From Trileptium ribeirensis (lineage: Eukaryota > Nematoda > Enoplea > Enoplida > Thoracostomopsidae), in contig JASANE010003316.1 of the NCBI GenBank assembly GCA_030248225.1, positions 1 through 64,000 on the forward strand: a stretch of DNA of 64,000 nt, written 5' to 3'. The translations under genes and the position numbers were made by a program. Under the pieces are notes generated by a model that saw only the letters and a program-made list of their open reading frames with translations, ran no database searches and was not told where the DNA came from. Positions 51,101 to 55,934 of the stretch are shown here, one piece after another (the first letter of the stretch is position 1; each line of letters opens with the position of its first letter).

Positions 51101-51354
51101 TAATATATCGGCTGCTTAACGACGACTTGTTATAACGGCAGATTTAAGATAAAACATCATATATAACAACCAAATATATGTGTACATAACTGCAACACCA
51201 ACAGCTATAAACACAAGTAACCTTCAGCAGCGTCTTCTTCTTCGTCGTCACTTGACAAAACCATCCTTTTCCGCTTTGCCGGAATGCCACTCGGCTCTTC
51301 CCCGCCTTCGGTATCAGATTCTTCTGCTTCATGATGTACGAAAGTCGATGCCAT
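3042..51354 (-). CDS. SPT6: SPT6 transcription elongation factor / histone chaperone, 5' two-thirds of locus, 3'-partial
   Basis: SPT6 is a nuclear histone chaperone that travels with RNA polymerase II, keeps nucleosomes in place during elongation and binds Spn1/IWS1. Twelve minus-strand exons join in frame (CDS parts 51354-51222, 49464-49381, 47517-47432, 44756-44462, 41323-41218, 40540-40429, 40015-39680, 37204-37115, 33913-33824, 33284-33115, 11921-11722, 3171-3042), giving 610 codons plus 2 bases. In order: acidic disordered N-terminus (about residues 1-285), Spn1-contact motif [10 protein letters not shown] (about 240-250), [14 protein letters not shown] and LTRSVPVT of the helix-turn-helix region, [12 protein letters not shown] (about 418-430), [11 protein letters not shown] and LKQASRRD. 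Metazoan SPT6 is about 1,500-1,700 residues, so roughly the last 60% is missing off the left edge. All junctions are GT-AG except intron 5 (GC-AG). No frameshift or stop is seen. I infer a functional gene; identity is secure from the motif order. Confidence 0.95.
3640..4540. repeat. Three-unit tandem repeat, units about 280-355 bp
   Basis: Three diverged head-to-tail units. Each contains, in the same order, a segment reading like 'gaaaacccccaagtgaaac' (about 3,668, 3,947, 4,303), then 'tcgaggaaccatgagggtg' (about 3,730, 4,011, 4,362), then 'tcaaaccccataactcc' (about 3,754, 4,036, 4,392), then 'ttactatgaaataaaa'. The first two units give minus-strand open frames sharing ELWGLRYGT and VPR-KI, which reflects the shared DNA and not a recognised protein. 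The array abuts the MITE at 4,541. Confidence 0.85.
4541..4900. mobile_element. MITE, CTGGGCTCTCC family, copy 1
   Basis: A 360-bp segment bounded by CTGGGCTCTCCA at 4,541 and its inverted form TGGAGAGCCCAG ending at 4,900. The interior has the phrase 'cccaaaattttgc' and a CCGGGGG-rich stretch shared with copies at 47,627-47,998 and 52,583-52,670. It has no coding capacity. A clean target-site duplication is not visible, so the superfamily is unassigned. Confidence 0.75.
4985..5085 (+). repeat. Retroelement-type 3' tail
   Basis: Reads 'catgaaaatcggttaagcc', then 'gttctagagttatgtgga', then a run of 'acacacacatgcacagacgg'. Many invertebrate genomes carry this kind of motif at the 3' ends of RTE-like LINEs and the short elements derived from them. 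I infer a tail fragment; the body is not recognisable. A similar tail occurs at about 55,820-55,930. Confidence 0.5.
5273..6304 (-). pseudogene. LINE ORF2 C-terminal part: RNase H and CxxC tail (broken)
   Basis: The frame at 5,821-5,273 carries the RNase H signature [18 protein letters not shown], then [11 protein letters not shown] and a cysteine cluster [17 protein letters not shown]; in relatives the Y before LLHSC is usually His. An upstream frame at 6,304-5,942 holds the start of the RNase H domain ([12 protein letters not shown] resembles the family's variable loop and helix). The two parts are in different frames, separated by about 120 bp, so at least one shift is present. Confidence 0.85.
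6479..7500 (-). pseudogene. LINE ORF2 reverse transcriptase (broken)
   Basis: Reverse transcriptase motifs in order on the minus strand: [31 protein letters not shown] (7,410-7,153), [11 protein letters not shown] as motif A (about 7,115-7,150), AYSDD as the catalytic motif C (about 6,850-6,875), then [10 protein letters not shown] and [13 protein letters not shown] (6,772-6,479). Motif spacing fits a Jockey/R1-type LINE. The pieces lie in different frames. The usual YADD is YSDD here. Confidence 0.88.
7622..8810 (-). pseudogene. LINE ORF2 endonuclease and linker (broken)
   Basis: Frame 8,810-8,595 starts with [13 protein letters not shown] and has IMVQEPYV; the QEP glutamate is an endonuclease active-site residue. 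Frame 8,626-8,246 has [16 protein letters not shown] (DVNAHH) and [13 protein letters not shown]. Frame 8,242-7,622 is the linker before the polymerase ([20 protein letters not shown], then [12 protein letters not shown]). The family order is clear; two frame changes separate the parts. Confidence 0.85.
9240..9941 (-). pseudogene. LINE ORF1 remnant, DUF4780-like (broken)
   Basis: The frame 9,941-9,381 reads through one TAG (about 9,737) and contains [36 protein letters not shown] and [12 protein letters not shown] frame change near 9,380 then gives [10 protein letters not shown]. This pattern (G-L-V-TC then WL, then V-V-P, then QN-L-T-W) is the DUF4780 region known from ORF1 of some LINEs. 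No zinc knuckle is seen. Its position just 5' of the endonuclease supports ORF1. Confidence 0.7.
11722..11921 (-). CDS. SPT6: SPT6 exon 11
   Basis: Encodes about residues 501-567: [20 protein letters not shown], then YGREIPKM, then [18 protein letters not shown]. These match the family's DVYxHFLLYYGRDIPKM and KQASRRDxY motifs. Acceptor is TTTTTTAG and donor is GTTAGT. Entering phase is 2 and leaving phase 1, consistent with exons 10 and 12. Confidence 0.95.
15040..15500 (+). repeat. Satellite-like units of about 165 bp in the foldback arm
   Basis: Two to three diverged units with the landmark 'gtcgtcgggtttgt' about 166 bp apart (about 15,050 and 15,212) and, later in each, 'aaattcctggag' (about 15,145, 15,320 and a weaker one near 15,475). 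The same arrangement occurs in copy B (about 27,160-27,430) and inverted in the right arm (about 20,880-21,060 and 23,230-23,400). Confidence 0.6.
17522..17655 (+). other. Hairpin series, copy 1 (left arm of A)
   Basis: Consecutive inverted repeats: GCTGTTCGC with GCGAACAGC around 6 bases (17,522-17,545); CTCA with TGAG around CTCG (17,562-17,573); CGTGACGG with CCGTCACG around GTTT (17,580-17,599); CTACC with GGTAG around 6 bases (17,640-17,655). The same series is in the right arm and in copy B, with different loops. Function unknown; it could form cruciforms in DNA or a folded RNA. Confidence 0.75.
17656..18330 (+). other. Central spacer of foldback A, imperfect minisatellite
   Basis: About 0.65 kb between the arms. 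It is T-rich and repetitive, with the phrase 'gccataaaggcac' at about 17,716 and 17,789 and a weaker form near 18,010, separated by stretches built on 'gtaccatt' and 'attatt'. The phrase recurs in opposite orientation in copy B (30,380-31,060). The open frame 17,520-18,014 is a by-product of this repeat; its hydrophobic translation matches no family I know. Confidence 0.6.
18334..18410 (-). other. Hairpin series, copy 2 (right arm of A)
   Basis: On the minus strand this matches the series at 17,522-17,599. CGTGACGG with CCGTCACG around 4 bases (18,334-18,353); GTCCTCA with TGAGGAC around CGAG (18,357-18,374); GCTGT-CGC with GCGAACAGC (18,388-18,410), where one base is missing from one side of the stem. 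The fourth hairpin of copy 1 is not recognisable here. Confidence 0.75.
21001..23276 (-). mobile_element. BEL/Pao fragment flanked by an 85-bp duplication
   Basis: A segment of about 2.1 kb lies between two near-identical 85-bp blocks (21,001-21,085 and 23,192-23,276), each beginning 'cgccactgtaaacgtaaatt' and ending 'atagagtcctatt'. The blocks belong to the foldback arm. Between them is the 3' part of a BEL/Pao polyprotein on the minus strand. No LTRs are seen. An 85-bp flank duplication is far longer than the about 5-bp duplication made by integration, so normal retrotransposition does not explain it. Confidence 0.75.
21430..22966 (-). pseudogene. BEL/Pao integrase and C-terminal region (broken)
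   Basis: Read 5' to 3' on the minus strand: H2C2-type zinc-binding region ([20 protein letters not shown], then CAVC; 22,966-22,541), rve integrase core (YTGLDYLGP, then IISDNAPQF; 22,608-21,952), DUF5641-like region ([15 protein letters not shown]; 21,942-21,754) and [10 protein letters not shown] with EVILPNR to about 21,590. Catalytic Asp residues of the D,D-E set are present, but the Glu expected in GGFYERL is Lys (GGFYKRL). Frame changes occur near 22,570 and 21,947 and stops in the C-terminal part. It is inactive. From memory the wording is closest to nematode BEL elements. Confidence 0.88.
24790..25063. other. Junction between foldback copies A and B
   Basis: About 270 bp between the last paired sequence of A's right arm and the clear inverted repeat of B. 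No motif recognised. The minus-strand open frame 24,857-25,081 crosses the junction and is taken as chance. Confidence 0.5.
25064..25375 (+). repeat. Left terminal inverted repeat of copy B
   Basis: Pairs as reverse complement with 31,705-32,018 at about 80% by eye. Shared segments include 'gctgctgcattacgc' (weak differences), 'cgaccccggctatcgtaac', 'cctgccgga' and 'ggttggctccgtcacctg'. Confidence 0.85.
28016..28152 (+). repeat. 137-bp segment bounded by GGACAGGGAG inverted repeat (copy B)
   Basis: GGACAGGGAG at 28,016-28,025 and CTCCCTGTCC at 28,143-28,152. The equivalents are 15,908-16,039 (132 bp) in A's left arm and 20,156-20,291 (136 bp) in the right arm. It may be a small nested MITE or a structural part of the foldback family. 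Confidence 0.65.
30017..30152 (+). other. Hairpin series, copy 3 (copy B)
   Basis: GCTGTTCGC with GCGAACAAC, one mismatch (30,017-30,040); GTCCTCA with TGAGGAC around TTCG (30,054-30,071); CGTGACGG with CCGTCACG around GTAT (30,075-30,094); CCTACC with GGTAGG around 6 bases (30,135-30,152). Same order and spacing as in A's left arm. Confidence 0.78.
30380..31060 (+). repeat. Imperfect minisatellite with 'ctttatggcc' phrase
   Basis: About 0.7 kb of AT-rich, loosely periodic sequence. Phrases 'ctttatggcc' or 'tttatggc' (about 30,429, 30,572, 30,811, 30,891) alternate with 'acaatggta'-like blocks. It is the inverse orientation of the spacer repeat of foldback A ('gccataaagg'). Open frames in both strands here are repeat artefacts. 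Confidence 0.65.
31340..31612 (+). repeat. Minisatellite, six units of 45-47 bp in a 92-bp dimer pattern
   Basis: Units start with 'aaatgttgg' or close variants at about 31,342, 31,389, 31,434, 31,481, 31,525 and 31,572, and continue 'ccattacactgtggccagg' then 'attattggggtatt'. Alternate units end with 'tcaacta'/'tcgacta' or 'tgta', so spacing alternates near 47 and 45 bp. This is a small higher-order repeat. Confidence 0.85.
31705..32018 (-). repeat. Right terminal inverted repeat of copy B
   Basis: Reverse complement of 25,064-25,375. It contains a run of A-rich sequence (31,910-31,930) that differs from the left copy, which has 'ttgggatttggg' there. Confidence 0.85.
33115..33284 (-). CDS. 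SPT6: SPT6 exon 10
   Basis: About residues 445-500: [20 protein letters not shown], then a serine/threonine-rich variable stretch, then EQEDIDR. The family has W-x-L-R-K-L-L-F-K-M here and a DLERV-like junction. Acceptor is CATTTCAG and donor is GTTAGC; leaves in phase 2. Confidence 0.94.
33824..33913 (-). CDS. SPT6: SPT6 exon 9
   Basis: Thirty codons, about residues 415-444. They read [20 protein letters not shown] followed by [10 protein letters not shown], one of the most conserved stretches of SPT6. Acceptor is TGTTTTAG and donor is GTAACG, phase 0 at both ends. Confidence 0.97.
33914..37114 (-). other. SPT6 intron 8, 3.2 kb
   Basis: Contains a MITE (34,509-34,922). The rest (34,925-37,110) is AT-rich with no recognised gene or repeat; small open frames at 35,141-35,341 and 36,183-36,371 are unsupported. 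Confidence 0.8.
34509..34922. mobile_element. MITE with ~34-bp terminal inverted repeats
   Basis: The left end reads 'cgcaactaaact' then 'aataaccccgctgaccat'. The right end (34,888-34,922) is its inverse with about five differences. It is about 414 bp long and non-coding. Two internal 'ttcgcgaacag' sites (about 34,628 and 34,737) and paired 'gattcgaatccta'-like phrases lie inside. No clear target-site duplication, so superfamily unassigned. Confidence 0.75.
37115..37204 (-). CDS. SPT6: SPT6 exon 8
   Basis: Thirty codons, about residues 385-414. A serine-rich start is followed by [19 protein letters not shown], which matches the family's KIKEALxFMRNQxFE just before the VPFIAFYRKEY motif. Acceptor is TTTTTAG and donor is GTAAGC, phase 0 at both ends. 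It is too short to stand out as an open frame; the acceptor, donor and homology define it. Confidence 0.95.
37205..39679 (-). other. SPT6 intron 7, 2.5 kb
   Basis: Holds an RTE-like LINE fragment (37,958-38,525). No gene seen in the remainder; the plus-strand frame 39,149-39,478 has no recognisable motif. Confidence 0.8.
37958..38525 (-). pseudogene. RTE-like LINE ORF2 C-terminus (frameshifted fragment)
   Basis: The frame 38,344-37,958 reads [33 protein letters not shown] and [10 protein letters not shown]. This is the typical end of RTE-type endonuclease/reverse-transcriptase proteins (RWxGH, RGRPKKRW, DRxKWR). Upstream in another frame, within 38,525-38,163, [11 protein letters not shown] is the preceding conserved motif (SECWxLT). 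The frame change lies near 38,350. Only the 3' end is present. Confidence 0.85.
39680..40015 (-). CDS. SPT6: SPT6 exon 7
   Basis: 112 codons, about residues 273-384. An acidic Gly/Asp-rich start is followed by a basic Arg/Ser patch, [36 protein letters not shown] and [13 protein letters not shown]. These are the SPT6 motifs EPxELExxxLTxxDxxI, PERFQLRSxPV and EEADWIY. Acceptor is TTTTTCAG and donor is GTATGC, phase 0 at both ends. Confidence 0.96.
40429..40540 (-). CDS. SPT6: SPT6 exon 6
   Basis: About residues 235-272: [18 protein letters not shown] followed by an Asp/Glu-rich run. It matches the SPT6 segment that contacts Spn1/IWS1 (family: EAxEIFGVDFDYDEF). Acceptor is CATTTAG and donor is GTAAAA, entering in phase 2 and leaving in phase 0. 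Confidence 0.95.
40541..41217 (-). other. SPT6 intron 5 (GC-AG), with internal tandem duplication
   Basis: The 677-bp intron begins GCAAGG after AG (41,217-41,212) and ends in TTTAG. Two direct copies of about 180 bp lie at about 40,711-40,900 and 40,921-41,090; both contain 'ggtttgtcaaatggaata' and a 'ctg-tgacaga' phrase. Confidence 0.8.
41218..41323 (-). CDS. SPT6: SPT6 exon 5
   Basis: About residues 200-234: [20 protein letters not shown] followed by a Lys/Arg-rich stretch. The family has DDFIVDDDGQP and KKxK here. Acceptor is TTCTAG. The donor is GC (AG then GCAAGG). It is the only choice that keeps the frame into exon 6 (phase 2), since the GT dinucleotides just upstream give the wrong phase. 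Confidence 0.92.
41324..44461 (-). other. SPT6 intron 4, 3.1 kb
   Basis: Contains a decayed mariner-type transposase on the + strand (about 43,270-44,100). The rest (41,324-43,260) is AT-rich and unassigned. Confidence 0.8.
43280..44095 (+). pseudogene. IS630/Tc1/mariner-like DDE transposase (broken)
   Basis: From 43,491 one frame reads [30 protein letters not shown], then after one [12 protein letters not shown] and [11 protein letters not shown] up to about 43,764. A later frame (about 43,870-44,095) has [18 protein letters not shown] and ANSNHKT. This is the pattern of transposases with FSDE-F-LNGxVNRHN and RGPxEWPARSPDLxPLDFF. The catalytic Asp of FSDE is Gly here (WSGEK); the third acidic residue (PLD) is kept. 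The middle, with the second Asp region, is lost in stops. Ends and TIRs were not found. Confidence 0.82.
44462..44756 (-). CDS. SPT6: SPT6 exon 4
   Basis: About residues 102-199: [16 protein letters not shown], then [14 protein letters not shown], then a Gly/Ser/Met-rich stretch and an Asp/Glu run. The basic patch followed by LSDSED matches the SPT6 acidic region (KKxRRxxxLSDDED, then IAxxLF). Acceptor is the first of three closely spaced AGs (TATAG CAG CAG); the other two would drop one or two Gln codons without changing frame. Donor is GTATCT, phase 1. Confidence 0.92.
44901..46205 (+). mobile_element. hAT element, internally deleted, with 8-bp target-site duplication
   Basis: Starts 'tagtgctgtacc' at 44,901 and ends 'tacatcccta' at 46,205; the ends are imperfect inverted repeats (TAGTGCTGTAC against TAGGGATGTAC). 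It is flanked on both sides by 'cttttcac' (44,893-44,900 and 46,206-46,213), an exact 8-bp duplication diagnostic of hAT insertion. Next to the left end are repeated CCGGGGCT blocks. Inside is only the last part of the transposase. An element of 1,305 bp cannot encode a full hAT transposase (600+ residues), so it is a deletion derivative. Confidence 0.92.
44985..45268 (+). pseudogene. hAT transposase C-terminal dimerisation region
   Basis: The frame ends at TAA 45,266-45,268 and reads [30 protein letters not shown] and [19 protein letters not shown]. This is the C-terminal hAT family dimerisation domain (FWK, YPxLxxLARKYLxxPxSSxxSERxFSxxG, KRNxLLPExxxxLxFLxxN). The N-terminal BED finger and catalytic residues are absent, so it cannot act as a transposase. 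Confidence 0.92.
46411..47105 (+). mobile_element. Degenerate copy of the GGTTCCGG hAT family
   Basis: Begins 'cagggagtaatcggaattcc' like the complete copies at 48,011 and 60,013. It has a recognisable right-end phrase 'ggtttcggttccggttag' near 47,085-47,105 but lacks the final ATTCCCTG. The interior is not clearly alignable. Confidence 0.55.
47432..47517 (-). CDS. SPT6: SPT6 exon 3
   Basis: About residues 73-101: an Asp/Ser-rich run ending [15 protein letters not shown]. It matches the SPT6 motif DDDFDLIEENLGVKV. Acceptor is TTTGCAG and donor is AAG then GTATGA, entering in phase 1 and leaving in phase 0. Confidence 0.95.
47627..47998. mobile_element. MITE, CTGGGCTCTCC family, copy 2
   Basis: Starts CTGGGCTCTCCG at 47,627 and ends GGCGATCCCAG at 47,998, the right end having two substitutions. 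The interior shares 'aaaattttgccag-ggg' and 'cccaatttgg' with copy 1. It lies in SPT6 intron 2, 12 bp from the hAT element at 48,011. Confidence 0.75.
48011..49160 (+). mobile_element. Non-autonomous hAT element, GGTTCCGG family, copy 1
   Basis: Starts 'cagggagtaacccgaattcc' and ends 'ggttccggttattccctg', which are inverted ends. The flanks are ATAATATG (48,003-48,010) and ATAGTATG (49,161-49,168), an 8-bp target duplication with one difference. Both ends carry repeated GGTTCCGG blocks, as expected of transposase-binding subterminal repeats. The interior is colinear with 60,013-61,194. It fills most of SPT6 intron 2 and has no transposase. Confidence 0.9.
49381..49464 (-). CDS. SPT6: SPT6 exon 2
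   Basis: About residues 45-72: [20 protein letters not shown] then an acidic tail. It matches the early SPT6 motif LKGFIxDDxxE. Acceptor is GTTGTAG and donor is GTAAGG, phase 1 at both ends. Confidence 0.93.
49465..51221 (-). other. SPT6 intron 1, 1.8 kb
   Basis: AT-rich, no transposon or gene recognised. Small open frames on both strands (for example 50,162-50,350) are unsupported. Confidence 0.75.
51222..51354 (-). CDS. SPT6: SPT6 exon 1 with start codon
   Basis: Codes for residues 1-44: [18 protein letters not shown], then a Lys/Arg patch and [16 protein letters not shown]6 proteins begin with a short segment containing xEAEES and then acid runs, so the ATG at 51,354 is a well-supported start. 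Donor is G then GTTACT, phase 1. An AG lies six bases upstream of the ATG (AATAATAG, 51,368-51,361); it could be an acceptor of a 5'-UTR intron or of a spliced leader. Confidence 0.92.
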
Positions 51355-52580
51355 TTGTAACTATTATTACCAGGTATTAAATCTTTTGTACACGAATTTC
51401 AAATCCAATTAGTTATAATTCTGTGCGATTCCGTTATTGCAACCAGTTATTCCAACTTTCTCAAACATTTTGTTTATATATATTAGTGATGGGCAGGGAT
51501 ATGGTTCACAATATATGGATATCCGGGTAAAATTTTGGGATATATCGGATAATCCGTATCTTCGTTGAGTAGTGTGTATTTGGATGCGTATTGCTATTCG
51601 CTCACGGTGTGAGGAGCACTAAGCAGCTCAGTGATCAGCAAGCGCAACTCAAACGAGAATGGCTTGGGTCAGGCAACAGTTTGTTTAAGGGTAGTCGACA
51701 TGCAAATTAATTTGTGAAGCAATGGGTTACCCCAACCAAAATAGGACCAGCGTAGTGGAAAACACGGCAGATCTTGAGATAGATGCATGAGCACATTTAT
51801 CAGCGCGATACGTGCACTACATGTTTTTTTCTTAATTAAATTACTATTCCAAATTGTAACCCGTAACACCACAAGTCTATTTCAGAAATATGAGTAACCC
51901 AAAAATCAAAAATGCGCGACTCTCAAAAGAGCCAAAATTCGACATGTTTTCCGTTATAACTCAACTCAAATAAAAAATCCACAAATTATTACTCGTAGTC
52001 TTAGCTTTTTACCACAACCCTGCTGATGTCACTATGGCGCATGCTGAGGTTGACTAATATGTTTCATAAAAACTATGTATATATTTTTTTCTCTGGACCA
52101 GTGTACCTTAGCTAAATTCTGTACATAGTTTAGCTTCTGAGGCTGCGTGATCAAAGGCAGCTATTTTACGGCTACCTTAGCGTTCTCTAGCTTCTTGCTT
52201 CACGGACACCCTTAACCGTTATACAAGTGTAACTACGGTTCAGCCTCGTCATGTTTGACCAGCTTTTTTAAAGCAAAACCGTCACGATTGCTTCAAAGAC
52301 ACAGACAGGATATTACGGACACATTCTAAATACGTTGGCAGATTTATCCAAGCCTGATCTATGCCCGAGGTTCAACCACGCTATCTTAGAAAACTGTACC
52401 GCTGGTATGCCAGTATATACATCTATTGGCGGCTCTTTACTCTACTTAGTCATAAACTCTTACTTATTGTAACATCGAACTGGCACCTAGATCTAAATAT
52501 TCTAACCGTTAGCGTAGTTCCTTCGTACACAATCCCACGGTCATGACCAGCCGTGAATCGGCGACGGGAATTGGAAGATG
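51355..52580. other. 5' flank of SPT6
   Basis: No TATA box or initiator could be assigned with confidence. 'agtgatgggcagggatatgg' at about 51,485 resembles the end of some hAT-type elements, but no partner end was found. Otherwise unassigned AT-rich DNA. Confidence 0.5.
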
Positions 52581-52582
52581 AA

Positions 52583-52670
52583 CCGAGGCAGCCCAAAATT
52601 TTGCCAGGGGGCACCTGTTTTGAACCAGCGGGAACCGAAAAATGCCAGCCACCCAATTTGGAGAGCCCAG
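52583..52670. mobile_element. MITE, CTGGGCTCTCC family, truncated copy 3
   Basis: Right-end fragment with 'cccaaaattttgccagggg', 'ggaaccgaaaaatgccag' and the terminal 'caatttggagagcccag' ending at 52,670. The left end is missing. Confidence 0.75.
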
Positions 52671-52984
52671 GACAATATTACCGATTTTTTTGACGTTCTT
52701 GCCGAAATATGACCAAAACAGTTTGAAGACATTTTATTCAGAAATTTGTGACGGCTGGCTAAAAAGACGAACAGTAGCGATACTGAGTGCGGGGTGACTG
52801 TTGTGACAATAACTATGATTTGTGTTTTTTCTTGCCGCACAATACTTGTCATAATATAACGCTCTATAAACGGGCTTTGAATATTTATATATTTTTCTTT
52901 TCTATAACATTTTTAGTATAACTGCATTTTTGAGACTGTTCCCTCTAAGCCACCCTATTATATTCTCCTAACCTACCAACTCTC

Positions 52985-53300
52985 TTTAAATCATTGAGCG
53001 GAGCTCGGTGAAGCCGAGCGAAGCGTTTTTATTTTCTGTCTGGGAGTAAAAAGGTTGATGTCCGTCCATTCGTTCGTTCGGTCCGACGGATCTCAAGAAC
53101 CACTGAACCGATTTTAAAAAACTTTTTTGTTTGAAAGCCTATCATGTCAGAGTGTGCACCTGATATTTGGAATAAAAAAATTTTGAGCGGTTAATTAGTA
53201 ATTAGATAATTAGTTAATTTTATGCAGCTAAAATAGACAATTTTGCAATATTTGTGTTATTTATTGATATAGAATCGTTTCGATCAATCCATTATAGGGT
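52985..53300 (+). repeat. Dispersed repeat segment, with relative at 57,005-57,175
   Basis: Starts with a small hairpin (GCTCGG with CCGAGC, about 53,006-53,022), then 'gacggatctcaagaaccact' and 'gaaccgatttt', a style common in invertebrate repeats. It then has 'agataattagttaatttta' and 'gcaatatttgtgttattta'. The stretch 57,005-57,175 repeats this last part with changes ('gctaattagccaattcg', then 'ttaattttatgcaaatttt'), so the two may be parts of one interrupted element or two copies. Confidence 0.55.
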
Positions 53301-53454
53301 TTTTTTGGGTCGAAGAATTCAAACATAATATTCTTACCAATGGTATTCAAATATAATATTCTTACCTATGCCCTATGCAATGTAGTTACAAGAACATAAA
53401 ATTGAGTACATTCGTAATGCCACAGCCCAAGCTCCGCACACAAATGTAGTTCCA

Positions 53455-54590
53455 CTACCAACTAGTCCTATTTCCTATTTTTCCATACAAAATTTCCATT
53501 CCCAAACCTTCACCATATCTTCTGTCCGTCACAAAGCGCGCGCAAGGGACCCGCCCCCACCCCCCCCCCCCCCTCCGCGCCCGGCCCCCACCACCCCCAC
53601 TCCCACGCGCCCCCACCACTCCCCCACCCCCAGCCACAAAGAGCCACCACCATCCGCCCTCAACAAAAAAACAAACACAAAAAAAACTAAAATCCAAACA
53701 AACAATCCGCCCACCCAAAAAAAAAGGCCCCAAAAAAACCAACCAACAACAAACCCCAAAAAAAACCCCCTCCCCACCTCCACACGACTCCCCCACCAGA
53801 CCCCTCCACTCCGCCACCCCATCCCCCCACCCCCCCCCCTTACCAACCAATTCTTATATTTTCAATTTTCACTTATATATTCTTCCTTTTTCCTTTTTTA
53901 AGACAACCCAATATCTTATCTCCTTCTCTCAAAATCTTCTCAATTATCCTCTTTCCTTCTCACCCTATCCCTAAAATTCTTCATTAACGTAATCATTGCC
54001 TTCCTTTCCACGTTCGCAAAACAACCAATTCCTCTGTCCCCTTCCCCACAAATTCCTCGATTTTTTATTTTCTATTTTTCTTCTTTCCATTAAAATTCAA
54101 CAACACCAGCCCTCCAAATTCTCTCATTGTCAAATTTCCGCCTCTCCAACATTTCTTCCAACTCACCTGCTTTTTTTCTAAATCCTTATAAGTCCCCCTT
54201 TCCTTCTCCCAAAATATAATTACCGCCCAGCCAATTCCACACTCAAATCCCTTCTCCCTTTACGTAACTCTCTTAAATCCACCTTGTTTCCACTACCCCA
54301 TTTCCTTGCTTGCCTCCCCACTATCATCCTTACCACGTTCCAACTTTCCACAAACTCCCTAACCTTCACCCTACAAAAACTACAGTATCCCCTGCCTTCA
54401 TCCATCCAAATCCTTTTTCCCTATTACCCCTCTTCACAAATATCTCATTTTTCAATTCGAACCTAATTCCCATCCTCCCGTTTATGTCTGCTACCTATCA
54501 ACTTCCCATTTTCAAAATTTAACTAAAACCCTCTTTTTTCCCTTTCCTTACGCCTCCCCTTTTCCCTCTTTTCTTCTGGGTGGTTATCTG
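53455..54590. other. G-depleted, C/A- then C/T-rich low-complexity island 1
   Basis: From 53,545 to 53,850 the + strand is nearly all C and A, with long C and A runs. From 53,850 to 54,590 it is mostly C and T with few G. The long minus-strand frames here (glycine/tryptophan-rich, 53,455-53,850) arise from the base bias. No homology. It could be read or assembly error, or a biased mutation process. Confidence 0.7.
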
Positions 54591-54594
54591 GCTC

Positions 54595-55640
54595 CTAGTT
54601 TCGCCAGACATCCGGCATGAACATCCATGCCACCACGAAACTCCAAATTTCACTTGCTAAATGTCGTAAATTCGTTGTATTTTCTTGTTCGCTGTGTGAG
54701 GTGCGGACAGGTGCGCTCGGAGGTGGTAAATCCCACTTAACTAGGTACCCCCTAGAGTAGCTGGCCATCCAAGTACCCCACAGCCCTAAATAAACCCGTC
54801 CACACACCCAATCTTGTTATACTTTTCTATAATTATAATATAGTAGCTGTACTGTTGTGACCTGGCGCTTCGCGCAAGGCCTTTTTCGTTGTTCTGGGCC
54901 AAAGCAGTAGTGGCCGAGAAAGTATTCACTTTTTAGTACAGCACTGTTCGGTGTTGCGTGTGATGTGGACTATTAAAACACAACAACTTGATGCAGAAGG
55001 AATTTGTAGGTTCCTCTAGAAAAACCTAAGATAGTCTGGCACCTGTCGTGCTTAACAGTTACAGGTTAGCGACGCTTTTCCTGGCTGGCGACAGCAGCAT
55101 AATCATTGCGCCTTTTGCCAGACAAATATGTAGTCAGAGATCTCTTTCTTGCTAGACAGTGTCCGATTATACACAGAGTAGTGGAAACTGCAAAGCTTTA
55201 TTTCGCGAGTAAATTCACTGATCACACCGCGACTAAGTTGTAGGCCTACGGAGAAAAACAAAACACAAAGAAATGGAAGAAGAAACGATAGGCCTAAGAA
55301 GAAGAAAATATTAAAAAATTGACACGCGCACACTGTCCACGAAATAAGGGATCCACTCAAACTGTACTAAACTAAATAAAAGTATCCGCTAAATCCAAAC
55401 TTCCATCTCAAAATCGAAACGACAAGTGCAGAGTACAATGTAGAATAAACAATGCAACAAACAAACTTATACTGCACTGCAAACAAATATACAACTACTG
55501 TCAACTAAACCGTGAAACAGAGTATAGACAGCAGAACAACACTAAATAGTTAATACAACAGAGCTAAGAGATCGTTCTGAAAAATAGCTATACACTAAAC
55601 TACCTCTGGAAAAAATGTCGCAGAAGAGAAAAGGTAGACA
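54595..55640. other. Unassigned stretch of normal composition
   Basis: Composition returns to normal between the two G-poor islands. Nothing identifiable as a gene. The minus-strand frame 54,807-54,595 has no motif I can name. Confidence 0.45.
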
Positions 55641-55679
55641 CACAGACAAACACACAGGATTTTGTTTATATATATATAA

Positions 55680-55930
55680 GATTTGTGGCCTAATATCTGC
55701 CATTGACATGTCAAATTTCAGTGCGATCAGACTTGTAGTTTTTCAGTAAAGTAAAAAGTACTGTTCCAGTACTTAGTATGGTACCTTTTTAAAAGCAGAT
55801 ACCAGGAAAAAAGTAGCGTATGTCCTAACCCCTGAGGTGTTGTACCACTGTGCCAAATTTGGTGTCAATCTTACCAGTAGTTTCGGAGCCTATTGCGAAC
55901 ACACACAGACAGACACACAGGATTTTGCTT
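55680..55930 (+). repeat. RTE/SINE-like 3' repeat with ACAGACAGACACACAGGA tail
   Basis: Has 'catgtcaaatttcagtgcg', 'aaaaaagtagcgtatgtcct', 'gtgccaaatttggtgtcaat' and then 'acacacagacagacacacag'. This order is typical of 3' ends of RTE-derived repeats in invertebrates. A second 'cacacaggattttgttt' tail sits at about 55,650, so two tails lie close together. Confidence 0.6.
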
Positions 55931-55934
55931 TTAG

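Noticed and set aside
53455..53850. Long minus-strand glycine-rich open frames
   Set aside because: They come from C-runs read as G-runs on the other strand in a low-complexity island; no domain, no splice or start context.
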